Of a DNA stretch of 64,000 nucleotides, positions 33,530 to 42,335 are shown piece by piece. A program made the position numbers and the translations under genes. Each line of letters opens with the position of its first letter. The first letter of the stretch is position 1. Source of the stretch: Brachybacterium squillarum M-6-3 (GTDB lineage: Bacteria; Actinomycetota; Actinomycetes; Actinomycetales; Dermabacteraceae); assembly GCF_000225825.1 (NCBI RefSeq), contig NZ_AGBX01000001.1:186001-250000 (forward strand), written 5' to 3'. The notes under the pieces were generated by a model, which did no database searches, was not told the DNA's origin, and saw nothing but the letters and a program-made list of their open reading frames with translations.

Positions 33530-36040
33530 TCAGGCGGTAGCGGGCTCCGGTGTCAGCTCGCCCAGCAGCACCCGCGCCCAGACCTTGGACAGCGGCTCGT
33601 TGCCGTTGCCGCATTTCGGGGAGACCACGCAGGCCGGGCAGCCGACCGCGCAGGGGCACTCGTCGATCATGTCCGCGGTGGCGCGCAGCCAGGCAGCCGC
33701 GTCCTGGCAGCCACGCTCGGCGAAGCCGGCCCCGCCGGGCGCGCCGTCGTAGACGAAGATCGTCGGCTCCCCGGTGTCCTCGTGCTGCGCGGTCGAGACC
33801 CCGCCGATGTCCCAGCGGTCGCAGGTGGCCAGCAGCGGCAGCATCGAGATCGCAGCGTGCTCGGCGGCGTGCAGCGCCCCCGGCAGCTCCTCCCCCGGGA
33901 TCTCTGCGGCGTCCGTGCGCTCCCGCGGCACCACCCACCACACGGCCTTCGTGGTCAGGGTGCGCGGCGGCAGGTCCAGGGAGTGCTGGGCGAGCACGGC
34001 CTGCGTGAACACGTCCCGCACCTGGTAGCCGGTGACCTGGTCGGTGACGTCCACGGTGCCGAAGCACAGCCGCACCCCGCCCGCCCAGGGCACCTCGGAG
34101 TCGGTCTGGCGGATGCGGATGGAGGAGGTGGACTGCGGGTGGGTGGTGTGCAGCGGGTCCTCCCGGTGCACCATCGCCACCGCCTGCTCCGTGTCCAGGT
34201 GGTCCACCACGTAGCTGCGGCCCTGATGGAGGTAGACGGCGCCGTCGTGCACCTGGGTGTCGGCGCTCGCGGCGTCGACGGTGCCCAGCAGCGTCCCGCT
34301 GCCGCTCTCCACGATCCGCACCGGCTCCCCGCCGCTGCCGCGCAGGTCCGTGAGGTCGTGGGCGGACTGCGAGAGCGTCCAGTACCAGCCGCCGGGCCGG
34401 GCCCGCAGCACCCCGCGCGCGGCCAGGGTGCCCAGCAGTTCGCGCGCGGTGGGCCCGAAGATGCCCTCCTCCCCGTCCTTGATGGCCAGCTCGGACGCCG
34501 CGGCGCACAGGTGCGGCGTCATCACGTAGGGGTTGGCGGGGTCGAAGACTGCCGCCTCCACCTCGGCGCCTAACACTGTCTCGGGATGGTGGACGACGTA
34601 GGTGTCGAGCGGGTCCTCGCGCGCCACGAACAGGGCCAGCGCCCCGCCGCCGGCGCCGCCGGCGCCGCGCCGGCCGGCCCGGCCCATCTGCTGCCACAGG
34701 GAGGCCCGGGTGCCGGGCCACCCGGCGACCACCACGGCATCCAGGCCGGCGATGTCGATGCCCAGCTCCAAGGCATTCGTGGAGGCCAGGGCCCGCAGCT
34801 CCCCGCTGCGCAGATCGTCCTCGAGGCGGCGCCGCTCGGCGGCCAGATACCCGCCGCGATAGGCCGCGACCCGCCCGGCGAGATCGGCGAGCGCCCCGGA
34901 GTGCTCCTCCTCGGCGCGCTGGGACAGCATCCGCCGGGCGGTGCCCGAGACCAGCTCGGCGCCGCGGCGGGAGCGGGCGAACACGAGGGTCTGCACGTCC
35001 TCGGCCACCAGGTCGGCAAGCAGCGCTCCGGCCTCGGCGGTGGCGGAGCGGCGCAGCATCTCCTCGCGGCCGGACCCCGCGGCCCCGCCGGTGCTCCCGG
35101 TGCCGCCGATGTCCGCGGTGCCGCCGGAGCCCGCGATATCACCGGTGCTCTCCGTGCCGTCAGCGGCGGTTCGAGAATCGTGCCCCGCCTGCTCGGGGCG
35201 ACCGTCCACCACGGCGCCGCGGGTGCCGGGCTCCCACAGCCCCACGGTGAGTCCGGCGCGCGGGGAGCCGTCCTCGGTGACGGCCTGCACGTCGCGGCCG
35301 ATCAGGCGGGAGGCGGAGAGCTCGGGGTGGGCGGTGGTCGCGGAGGCCAGGATGAAGGTGGGCTCGGCGCGGTAGTGGGCGGCGATCCGACGCAGGCGGC
35401 GCATCACCAGCGCCACGTGGGAGCCGAAGACGCCGCGGTAGCTGTGGCACTCGTCGATCACCACGTAGCGCAGCGCCCGGAAGAAGCTGGCCCACTGCTC
35501 GTGGCCGGGCAGGATCCCGAAATGCAGCATGTCGGGGTTGGTCAGCACCACGCTGCCGTGACGGCGGATCCAGCGGCGCTGCTCGCTGGGGGTGTCCCCG
35601 TCGTACACGGCCACCCGGGCGTCGCGGATGCCCGCACCGTCTGCCATCGCGGTGATGTTCGTGAGCTGGTCCGCGGCGAGCGCCTTGGTGGGAGAGAGGT
35701 ACAGGGCGGTGGCTCGGCGCGCGGTGGGGTCCAGCTCCCGGGTCCCGACGGCGCTGAGCAGCGGCAGCAGGTAGGCCAGGGACTTGCCGGAGGCGGTGGC
35801 GGTCGCCAGCACCACGTCCTGCCCGGCCTGGGCCAGCTCGGCGGCCTGCTGCTGATGGGTCCAGGGCGCGGTGATGCCGCGGGCGGCCAGGTGCTCGCGC
35901 AGCCGCGGGTCGGTCCACGCCGGGAAGCTGCCGCGACGGCCCTCGCGCGCGGGCCGGCGCTCCACGTGGGTGAGGCAGCCGCGACGGGTGAGGGGTTCGC
36001 CGAGGGCGCGCAGCAGCTCCTCGGCCCGACCCTCCTGCAT
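33530..36040 (-). CDS. DEAD/DEAH-box helicase with C-terminal zinc-binding domain (YprA/MrfA-like)
   Basis: The 836-residue helicase shows Q-motif THQQQA, Walker A ATASGKS (residues 81-87), DECH box (VVIDECHSYRGV), SATTAH and the motif VI MGRAGRRGAGG. The C-terminus has four cysteines (CPCAVGCPACVVSPKCGNG) of the DUF1998/MZB type. MrfA of Bacillus is known to repair mitomycin-type damage. Between the two RecA domains lies an unusual Gly/Ser/Thr-rich stretch of about 45 residues. ATG 36040 is the probable start. The convergent Tad locus neighbour matches the mycobacterial order (Rv3649/Rv3654c). Confidence 0.88.
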   Translation of the reverse strand: MQEGRAEELLRALGEPLTRRGCLTHVERRPAREGRRGSFPAWTDPRLREHLAARGITAPWTHQQQAAELAQAGQDVVLATATASGKSLAYLLPLLSAVGTRELDPTARRATALYLSPTKALAADQLTNITAMADGAGIRDARVAVYDGDTPSEQRRWIRRHGSVVLTNPDMLHFGILPGHEQWASFFRALRYVVIDECHSYRGVFGSHVALVMRRLRRIAAHYRAEPTFILASATTAHPELSASRLIGRDVQAVTEDGSPRAGLTVGLWEPGTRGAVVDGRPEQAGHDSRTAADGTESTGDIAGSGGTADIGGTGSTGGAAGSGREEMLRRSATAEAGALLADLVAEDVQTLVFARSRRGAELVSGTARRMLSQRAEEEHSGALADLAGRVAAYRGGYLAAERRRLEDDLRSGELRALASTNALELGIDIAGLDAVVVAGWPGTRASLWQQMGRAGRRGAGGAGGGALALFVAREDPLDTYVVHHPETVLGAEVEAAVFDPANPYVMTPHLCAAASELAIKDGEEGIFGPTARELLGTLAARGVLRARPGGWYWTLSQSAHDLTDLRGSGGEPVRIVESGSGTLLGTVDAASADTQVHDGAVYLHQGRSYVVDHLDTEQAVAMVHREDPLHTTHPQSTSSIRIRQTDSEVPWAGGVRLCFGTVDVTDQVTGYQVRDVFTQAVLAQHSLDLPPRTLTTKAVWWVVPRERTDAAEIPGEELPGALHAAEHAAISMLPLLATCDRWDIGGVSTAQHEDTGEPTIFVYDGAPGGAGFAERGCQDAAAWLRATADMIDECPCAVGCPACVVSPKCGNGNEPLSKVWARVLLGELTPEPATA

Positions 36041-36200
36041 GCGGTTCCCCTCGTGGCGATGGCGTGGTGACCCCGGGCCCCCGGGAGTCACGGCCCCGGG
36101 GGCGCGCCGACGCGCGGGGGCGCGGGGTGCGACGCAGTTCTCGCGCGCCGTGCGGTGCCGCTCAGCACCGCTCCAGCACGCCTGCGGCACAATCGTAGCC

Positions 36201-37874
36201 ATGCACCCCGACACCCCAGCGGCGCCCCCCGGCCTGGACCCGGCGCTGCTCGACGCCCTCCGCCGCGACCTGCGCGCCGCGGAGTACACCGTCGAGGCCG
36301 CCGAGGCGCTGTACGGCGAGATGGCCTCCGAGGCCCTGCGCCGCGAGAACCCGATCCCGGCCCGGCGCCGGCTGCGCGGCCTGACCACCCCGCTGGCGAC
36401 CCTGCTGAGCGTCTTCACCCTCGGCGCGGCCGCCCCGCACTCCCGGCTCGCCGCCGCGCTGCCCACGCTGGGCGTCGCGGGCGCCGTCTCCCTCGGGGTG
36501 CTGGCCGTCGTGCCCGCCGCGGACCCCGCCCCGGGCGAGGACCTCGCCGCGGGCGATCCGGTGGACGACCCGGACCCGCTGCTGCGCGCCACCATCGACC
36601 TCTCCCCCTACGCTGCCCGCGACGACGCCGGTGAGATCGCCTGGTGGATCGCCTCGGACCTCTCCGAGCTGGCCACGGGGAACACCCTGCACCCCGAGCA
36701 CGTGCTCGGCGTCGGCGGCGCCTCCCTCACCCTGGCCCGCCTCACCCCGCGCGAGCGCGTAGGCCGGGTGCTGGACCTCGGCTGCGGCGGCGGCATCCAG
36801 GCCCTGCACGCGGCGCGCCACGCCGAGCACGTCGTCGCCACCGACCTCTCCGAGCGGGCACTGGCCTTCGCCGCCTTCAACGCCGCGCTGAACGGGCTGG
36901 AGATCGAGCTGCGGCAGGGCTCCCTGCTGGAGCCCGTCGCCGGGGAGACCTTCGACCTGGTCATCTCCAACCCGCCCTTCGTCATCACCCCGCGCCGCGC
37001 GGAGGACCCTGAGGGCACGAAACATTCCGGGGGCTGGACCTACCGCGACGGCGGCCGCACCGGCGACACCCTGCTGGCCGAGCTGCTCGCGCAGCTGCCC
37101 GCGCACCTGGCCCCCGGCGGCCGCGCCGTGATGCTCGGCAACTGGGAGATCGCCGCCGGTGCCCTCGGGAACGACGGAGCCGCCGACGCTGACGTCGACC
37201 CCGAGGCCGACGCCCCGGCCTGGGCCGCCCACCCCCGCGCCTGGCTCGAGCCCGCGCGGGAGGCCGGGGTGGACGCCTGGGTGATCCAGCGCGAGCGCGA
37301 GGACCCCGCCCGCTACGCCGAGACCTGGGCCCGCGACGGCGGCGTCACCGAGCGCGACGCCGCCTGGACGGAGCTGCAGGAGGCCTGGCTGGAGGACTTC
37401 GCGGCCCGCGACGTGGCCGGCATCGGCTTCGGCTACCTGCTGCTGCAGCGACCCGCCGAGACCACCCGCCCCGCCGTGCTGCGCACCGAGGAGGTCACCG
37501 GCACGGGCACCGGGACCCTGGCCACGCACCTGTGGGAGGGCATGGGAATGATCCAGGCCCTGGCGTCGTGGGACGACGAGGCCCTGGAGGCCGCACGACC
37601 GGTCCGCGCCGCCGACGTGGTCGAGCGCCGCCACCTCACCCCCGGCGAGGTCGACCCCATGCTCATCGAGCTGGTGCAGGGCGCGGGCTTCGCCCGCAGC
37701 GTGCCGGCGGACCAGGTGCTCGCCGCGACGGTGGGCGCCCTGGACGGCACCCTCACCCTCGGACAGGTCGTGGGCGCCGTCTGCGCCCTGACCGGGGACG
37801 ACACGGAATCCGCCCGGCAACGGGTGAACGGACGACTGCGAGAACTGATGATCACGGGGATGGTGCACCGATGA
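36201..37874 (+). CDS. SAM-dependent methyltransferase with winged-helix-like flanks (NPPF type)
   Basis: The 557-residue protein has motif I VLDLGCGGGIQAL near residue 192 and motif IV SNPPFV near 257. The NPPF tetrad marks amino-group or exocyclic amine methylation (PrmC/RlmG-like). An N-terminal domain of about 180 residues and a C-terminal domain of about 200 residues flank the catalytic core. The latter resembles a winged helix. The substrate is unknown. CACAAT stands seven bases before the ATG, a weaker leaderless box. The stop overlaps the next start (ATGA). Confidence 0.8.
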   Translation: MHPDTPAAPPGLDPALLDALRRDLRAAEYTVEAAEALYGEMASEALRRENPIPARRRLRGLTTPLATLLSVFTLGAAAPHSRLAAALPTLGVAGAVSLGVLAVVPAADPAPGEDLAAGDPVDDPDPLLRATIDLSPYAARDDAGEIAWWIASDLSELATGNTLHPEHVLGVGGASLTLARLTPRERVGRVLDLGCGGGIQALHAARHAEHVVATDLSERALAFAAFNAALNGLEIELRQGSLLEPVAGETFDLVISNPPFVITPRRAEDPEGTKHSGGWTYRDGGRTGDTLLAELLAQLPAHLAPGGRAVMLGNWEIAAGALGNDGAADADVDPEADAPAWAAHPRAWLEPAREAGVDAWVIQREREDPARYAETWARDGGVTERDAAWTELQEAWLEDFAARDVAGIGFGYLLLQRPAETTRPAVLRTEEVTGTGTGTLATHLWEGMGMIQALASWDDEALEAARPVRAADVVERRHLTPGEVDPMLIELVQGAGFARSVPADQVLAATVGALDGTLTLGQVVGAVCALTGDDTESARQRVNGRLRELMITGMVHR

Positions 37875-39253
37875 GGGGACGCGAGCGAGCAGGCCGCGAG
37901 TCCTGGGACGAGCAGGGGCAGGACCCCACGGCCGACCAGGCCGGACCGACCGAGGCCTACGCCACCGGCGAGGGCGCGGCCGAGGATCCGACGCGCCCGT
38001 ACCCGGCCGGCTGGGACCGCGGCCCCGAGCAGGTCGACCCGCAGGGACACCGCGAGCACCCCGACTACGCCGAACGCCAGGCCGCCGCCGAGCAGCAGGG
38101 CCGGGTCGGACAGGACGAGGCCGGCTGGCAGGACCCACAGGGTGACGACCAGCAGGCCTATGACCAGCAGTGGCACGGCCAGCAGGGCGTCGATCCGCAG
38201 TACACGGACCCCGGCTACGCCGACCCGCAGTACGCCGAGCCGCAGTACGCGGAACCGGGCTACGCCGGCTACCAGCCGCAGGACGCCCCGCTGCCCGAGG
38301 AGCCCCAGCGGGTCAAGGCCCGCGGCGGCATCCTGCGGGCGCTGGTCGCGCTGCTGGCGAGCGCCGCCTGCGTGGTGGGCATCGTCTACCTCGCCCGCCT
38401 CGCCGTCGGCACCCCCGCCGGGCAGCGCCTGGACCAGCTCATCCTCACCGGCGCCCAGGGCGACACCGGGCAGGTCACCGAGTGGGCCGAGCTGGCGGTG
38501 ACCACCGTCAGCGTGCCGGTCGTGGCCGGCGTGCTGGCCCTCGCCGCCGTGATGGTGCTGCTGCGCGGCAAGCCCGGCCTGCTGATCCCGCTCGTGGTCC
38601 TCGTGGCCGGCGCGAACATCACCACCCAGGTGGTCAAGCACCTGGTGGTGGACCGTGAGGCGCTGACCTCCGGCGTCGAGGTCACCCCCAACTCCTTCCC
38701 CTCAGGCCACACAGCGCTCGCGGCCGCCGCGGCCGTCGCCCTGGTCCTGGCCTCCGGGCACCTGCGCTGGCTGCTCGCCCCGCTCGGCGCCGTCTGGACG
38801 GCCGCCGCCGGGGTGGGCACCGTCGTGGTGGGCTGGCACCGCCCCAGCGACGTCGTCGGCTCGATCCTCATCGTGGCCGCCTGGACCTTCCTGGTGCTCG
38901 CGGTCGACAACATCCACAGCCGCATCCGTCGCGGCCGCGGAGAGGTGCCCTCCGGCTGGGGCCGCCGCCGTCGCGGCATCCCCATGACCGGGGAGGCGCC
39001 GCGTACCAGCCTGATCGACGGCGGCATGGCGACGCTGCTGATCATCACGGGCCTCGCGGCCCTCGCCCTGACCGCCGTCACCGGTTCGGCCCTCTCCCTG
39101 CCGCTGGACCTCGAGTCCTCCGAGCAGCAGCGGGCGGCCTACCTCGCCACCTCCGCGCTGATCGCCGGCGGCACCGCCATCTGGTTCGCCCTGGTGCTCG
39201 TGCTCCGTGGCCCACAGGTCCGGAGGATGCCCGCACCGCGACGTGTACCGTGA
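37871..39253 (+). CDS. PAP2-family membrane phosphatase with disordered acidic head
   Basis: The 460-residue protein starts with about 150 residues rich in Gln, Asp, Tyr and Pro, including DPQYTDPGYADPQYAEPQY repeats. The membrane domain contains a basic VKHLVVDRE segment, then PSGHTA and GWHRPSDVVGS, the PAP2 motifs with two catalytic histidines. PAP2 enzymes hydrolyse lipid phosphates such as undecaprenyl pyrophosphate or phosphatidate. The C-terminus adds two helices. It is coupled to the methyltransferase gene by ATGA. Confidence 0.85.
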   Translation: MRGRERAGRESWDEQGQDPTADQAGPTEAYATGEGAAEDPTRPYPAGWDRGPEQVDPQGHREHPDYAERQAAAEQQGRVGQDEAGWQDPQGDDQQAYDQQWHGQQGVDPQYTDPGYADPQYAEPQYAEPGYAGYQPQDAPLPEEPQRVKARGGILRALVALLASAACVVGIVYLARLAVGTPAGQRLDQLILTGAQGDTGQVTEWAELAVTTVSVPVVAGVLALAAVMVLLRGKPGLLIPLVVLVAGANITTQVVKHLVVDREALTSGVEVTPNSFPSGHTALAAAAAVALVLASGHLRWLLAPLGAVWTAAAGVGTVVVGWHRPSDVVGSILIVAAWTFLVLAVDNIHSRIRRGRGEVPSGWGRRRRGIPMTGEAPRTSLIDGGMATLLIITGLAALALTAVTGSALSLPLDLESSEQQRAAYLATSALIAGGTAIWFALVLVLRGPQVRRMPAPRRVP

Positions 39254-39398
39254 GCAGTCGCCGGACCCCGGGGAGCGTCCGGCCCCCGCATCTCCCCCGC
39301 CCTGACCTCCCCGCTCAGGGCCCCGAGGACGCCGCCCCGGCGCGACTCGGAGAACCGATCCACGGCCGCGCCCGGCGCGGCGAGGAAGGACACGCACC

Positions 39399-42086
39399 GT
39401 GACTGGCCCGCGGCATCTCGTGATCGTCGAGTCCCCGGCGAAGGCCCGCACCATCGCCCGCTACCTGGGCGAGGAGTACGAGGTCCAGGCCTCCGTGGGC
39501 CACATCCGCGACATCCCGGTGCCGCGCGACCTGCCCGCCGAGATGAAGAAGGGCCCTTTCGGCCGCTTCGGCGTGGACGTCGACCACGGCTTCGAGCCGT
39601 ACTACGTCGTCAGCCCCGACAAGAAGAAGACGGTCGCGGACCTCAAGAAGGCCCTCAAGGACGCCGACACCCTCTACCTCGCCACCGATGAGGACCGCGA
39701 GGGCGAGGCGATCGCCTGGCACCTGCTGGAGACCCTCAAGCCCAAGAAGTCCCTGCCCGTGAAGCGCATGGTGTTCCACGAGATCACCAAGGACGCGATC
39801 CTGGGGGCGCTGGAGAACACCCGCGAGATCGACACCCACCTGGTCGACGCGCAGGAGACCCGCCGCATCGTGGACCGCCTGGTGGGCTTCGAGCTCTCCC
39901 CGGTGCTGTGGCGCAAGATCAAGCCGAGCCTGTCCGCGGGCCGCGTGCAGTCCGTCGCCACCCGCCTGGTGGTCGAGCGCGAGCGCGAGCGGATGGCCTT
40001 CGTCGCCGCCGACTACTGGGACGTGACCGGCACCTTCGCCACCGAGGAGGGCCAGTTCGCGGCCAAGATCGCGACGGTCGACGGCTCCCGCGTGGCCACC
40101 GGCTCCGACTTCGCCGACGACGGCTCGCTGAAGAAGAAGGCCTCCGCGGCCACGGTGCTCACCGAGGAATCCTCCCGCGCCCTGGTCGCGGCCCTCGAGG
40201 ACACCCCGGCGGAGGTCACGGGCCTCGAGTCGAAGCCGTACACCCGCCGCCCGGCGGCGCCCTTCACCACGTCCTCCCTGCAGCAGGAGGCCTCGCGCAA
40301 GCTGCGTCTGGGCGCCCGCCAGGCGATGCGGGTGGCGCAGTCGCTGTACGAGAACGGCTACATCACGTACATGCGCACCGACTCGGTGGCGCTGTCCGGC
40401 GAGGCCGTCTCCGCCTCCCGGGCGCAGGCCGCCGAGCTGTACGGCTCCCAGTACGTGCCGGACAAGCCGCGCTACTACCAGACCAAGTCGCAGAACGCGC
40501 AGGAGGCGCACGAGGCGATCCGTCCCGCGGGCGACCGCTTCCGCACCCCCGCGGACGTGGCCGGCCAGCTCAGCGGTGACGAGTTCCGCCTCTACGAGCT
40601 GATCTGGAAGCGCACCGTCGCCTCTCAGATGGCCGACGCCAAGGGCACCACCTCCACGGTGGAGCTGTCCCTGGCGGCGAACGACCGGGCCGCGACCTTC
40701 CGCGCCGCCGGCACCGTGATCACCTTCCGCGGCTTCCTGGCCGCCTACGAGGAGGGCCGCGACGCCTCCCGCTACGCGGAGGACAGCGACGACAAGCGCC
40801 TGCCGCAGATGACCGAGGGCCAGAAGCTCGACACCCGCGAGCTGGTGCCCGACGGCCACACCACCACCCCGCCGCCCCGCTACACCGAGGCCTCCCTGGT
40901 GCGGGCGCTGGAGGAGCGCGGCATCGGCCGCCCCTCCACCTACGCCTCCACGGTCGCCACCGTGCAGGACCGCGGCTACGTGCTGCGCCGCGGCACCGCC
41001 CTGGTCCCCAGCTGGGTCGCCTTCGCCGTGGTGCGTCTGCTGGAGGAGCACTTCGAGACCTACGTCGACTACGACTTCACCGCGCAGATGGAGGAGCAGC
41101 TCGACAAGATGGCCCGCGGCGACCTGGGCCGTGCCGCCTACCTGCAGGACTTCTACTTCTCCGACGGCGACGGCTCCCCCATCGGCCTGAAGCCGATGGT
41201 GGACGACCTCGGCGACATCGACGCCCGCGCCATCAACTCGATTGACATCGGCGAGGGCATCACCCTGCGGGTGGGCCGCTACGGCGCGTATGTGGAGAGA
41301 GCCGCACGCGACGAGAACGGCGAGCTGATCGAGGGCGCCGACCCGCAGCGCGCCTCCGTCTCCGACGAGGTCGCCCCCGACGAGCTGACGGTCGCGCTCG
41401 CCACCGAGATGCTGGAGCGTGCCAAGGACGACGGCCGGGTGCTGGGCACCGATCCGGACAGCGGTCACGAGATCGTCGCCAAGGACGGTCGCTTCGGCCC
41501 CTACGTCATCGAGGTGCTGCCCGAGGACCCGGAGGACAAGACCCCGAAGTCCAAGCGGCCCAAGCCCCGCACCGGCTCGCTGCTGAAGTCGATGGACCTG
41601 GCGACGGTATCCCTGGAGGACGCGCTGAAGCTGCTCAGCCTGCCCCGGGTGGTCGGCACCACCGAGGACGGCACCGAGATCACCGCCCAGAACGGCCGCT
41701 ACGGGCCGTACCTGAAGAAAGGCTCCGACTCCCGCTCCCTGGAGAGCGAGGAGCAGATGTTCACGGTGACGATGGAGGAGGCGGAGAAGCTCTACGCGCA
41801 GCCCAAGACCCGGGGCCGCGCCGCCGCGAAGCCGCCGCTGAAGGAGCTGGGCACCGATCCGACCAGCGAGAAGCCGATCGTGATCAAGGACGGCCGCTTC
41901 GGCCCGTACATCACCGACGGCACCACCAACGTCTCCCTGCGCTCGAGCGAGTCGGTCGAGGAGATCACCCCGGAGCACGCGGTGGAGCGCCTCGCCGAGA
42001 AGCGAGCGAAGGGCCCCGCCAAGAAGCCCGCCGCCAAGCGGAGCACCACCCGGAAGAAGGCCTCGACGAGCCGATCCTCGTCCTGA
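39399..42086 (+). CDS. topA: DNA topoisomerase I
   Basis: The 895-residue type IA topoisomerase relaxes negative supercoils. It opens with the Toprim motif LVIVESPAKARTI and DEDREGEAIAWH. The catalytic tyrosine is in GYITYMRTDS near residue 324. The C-terminal half carries several copies of the actinobacterial repeat (DGRFGPYV, NGRYGPYL, DGRFGPYI) instead of zinc fingers, then a Lys/Ser/Thr-rich tail that helps grip DNA. GTG 39399 has GGAAGGA upstream. It sits in the mycobacterial-like topA neighbourhood. Confidence 0.97.
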   Translation: MTGPRHLVIVESPAKARTIARYLGEEYEVQASVGHIRDIPVPRDLPAEMKKGPFGRFGVDVDHGFEPYYVVSPDKKKTVADLKKALKDADTLYLATDEDREGEAIAWHLLETLKPKKSLPVKRMVFHEITKDAILGALENTREIDTHLVDAQETRRIVDRLVGFELSPVLWRKIKPSLSAGRVQSVATRLVVERERERMAFVAADYWDVTGTFATEEGQFAAKIATVDGSRVATGSDFADDGSLKKKASAATVLTEESSRALVAALEDTPAEVTGLESKPYTRRPAAPFTTSSLQQEASRKLRLGARQAMRVAQSLYENGYITYMRTDSVALSGEAVSASRAQAAELYGSQYVPDKPRYYQTKSQNAQEAHEAIRPAGDRFRTPADVAGQLSGDEFRLYELIWKRTVASQMADAKGTTSTVELSLAANDRAATFRAAGTVITFRGFLAAYEEGRDASRYAEDSDDKRLPQMTEGQKLDTRELVPDGHTTTPPPRYTEASLVRALEERGIGRPSTYASTVATVQDRGYVLRRGTALVPSWVAFAVVRLLEEHFETYVDYDFTAQMEEQLDKMARGDLGRAAYLQDFYFSDGDGSPIGLKPMVDDLGDIDARAINSIDIGEGITLRVGRYGAYVERAARDENGELIEGADPQRASVSDEVAPDELTVALATEMLERAKDDGRVLGTDPDSGHEIVAKDGRFGPYVIEVLPEDPEDKTPKSKRPKPRTGSLLKSMDLATVSLEDALKLLSLPRVVGTTEDGTEITAQNGRYGPYLKKGSDSRSLESEEQMFTVTMEEAEKLYAQPKTRGRAAAKPPLKELGTDPTSEKPIVIKDGRFGPYITDGTTNVSLRSSESVEEITPEHAVERLAEKRAKGPAKKPAAKRSTTRKKASTSRSSS

Positions 42087-42102
42087 GCTGGACGCACGCG
42101 AT

Positions 42103-42132
42103 GGGGGCGGGGGTCGACAGACCCCCGCCCCC
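42103..42132 (+). terminator. hairpin after topA
   Basis: Perfect 12-bp G/C stem (42103-42114 with 42121-42132), 6-base loop, 17 bases past the topA stop. Confidence 0.8.
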
Positions 42133-42184
42133 GTCGCCGGGTGGGACGGGCAGCGCGCCCGGTCTGCGACATCTCATGACCGTT

Positions 42185-42273
42185 TCACCGTGGGAATGAC
42201 CGGATTCGCGCACTTTGGTCACGAGCCTGTATCGACGGCGCTCACGGCTCGGGCCAGTTCACTCCCACGGTGA
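42185..42273. promoter_or_regulatory. paired inverted half-sites upstream of the sugar ABC operon
   Basis: TCACCGTGGGA (42185-42195) and its exact reverse complement (42263-42273) are 67 bases apart, before the importer genes. This suits two operator half-sites bound by one regulator with DNA looping, though no regulator gene is nearby. Confidence 0.45.
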
Positions 42274-42292
42274 TACGCGCCCTACAGTGTGC

Positions 42293-42318
42293 CCACGAGC
42301 ACACGCATGCGCTCGTGG
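42293..42318. promoter_or_regulatory. inverted repeat in the leader of the sugar ABC operon
   Basis: CCACGAGC (42293-42300) and GCTCGTGG (42311-42318) flank a 10-base spacer, 17 bases before the start codon. It could be an operator or a leader hairpin partly masking the ribosome site. Confidence 0.45.
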
Positions 42319-42335
42319 ATCACGAAGGAGTGGAC

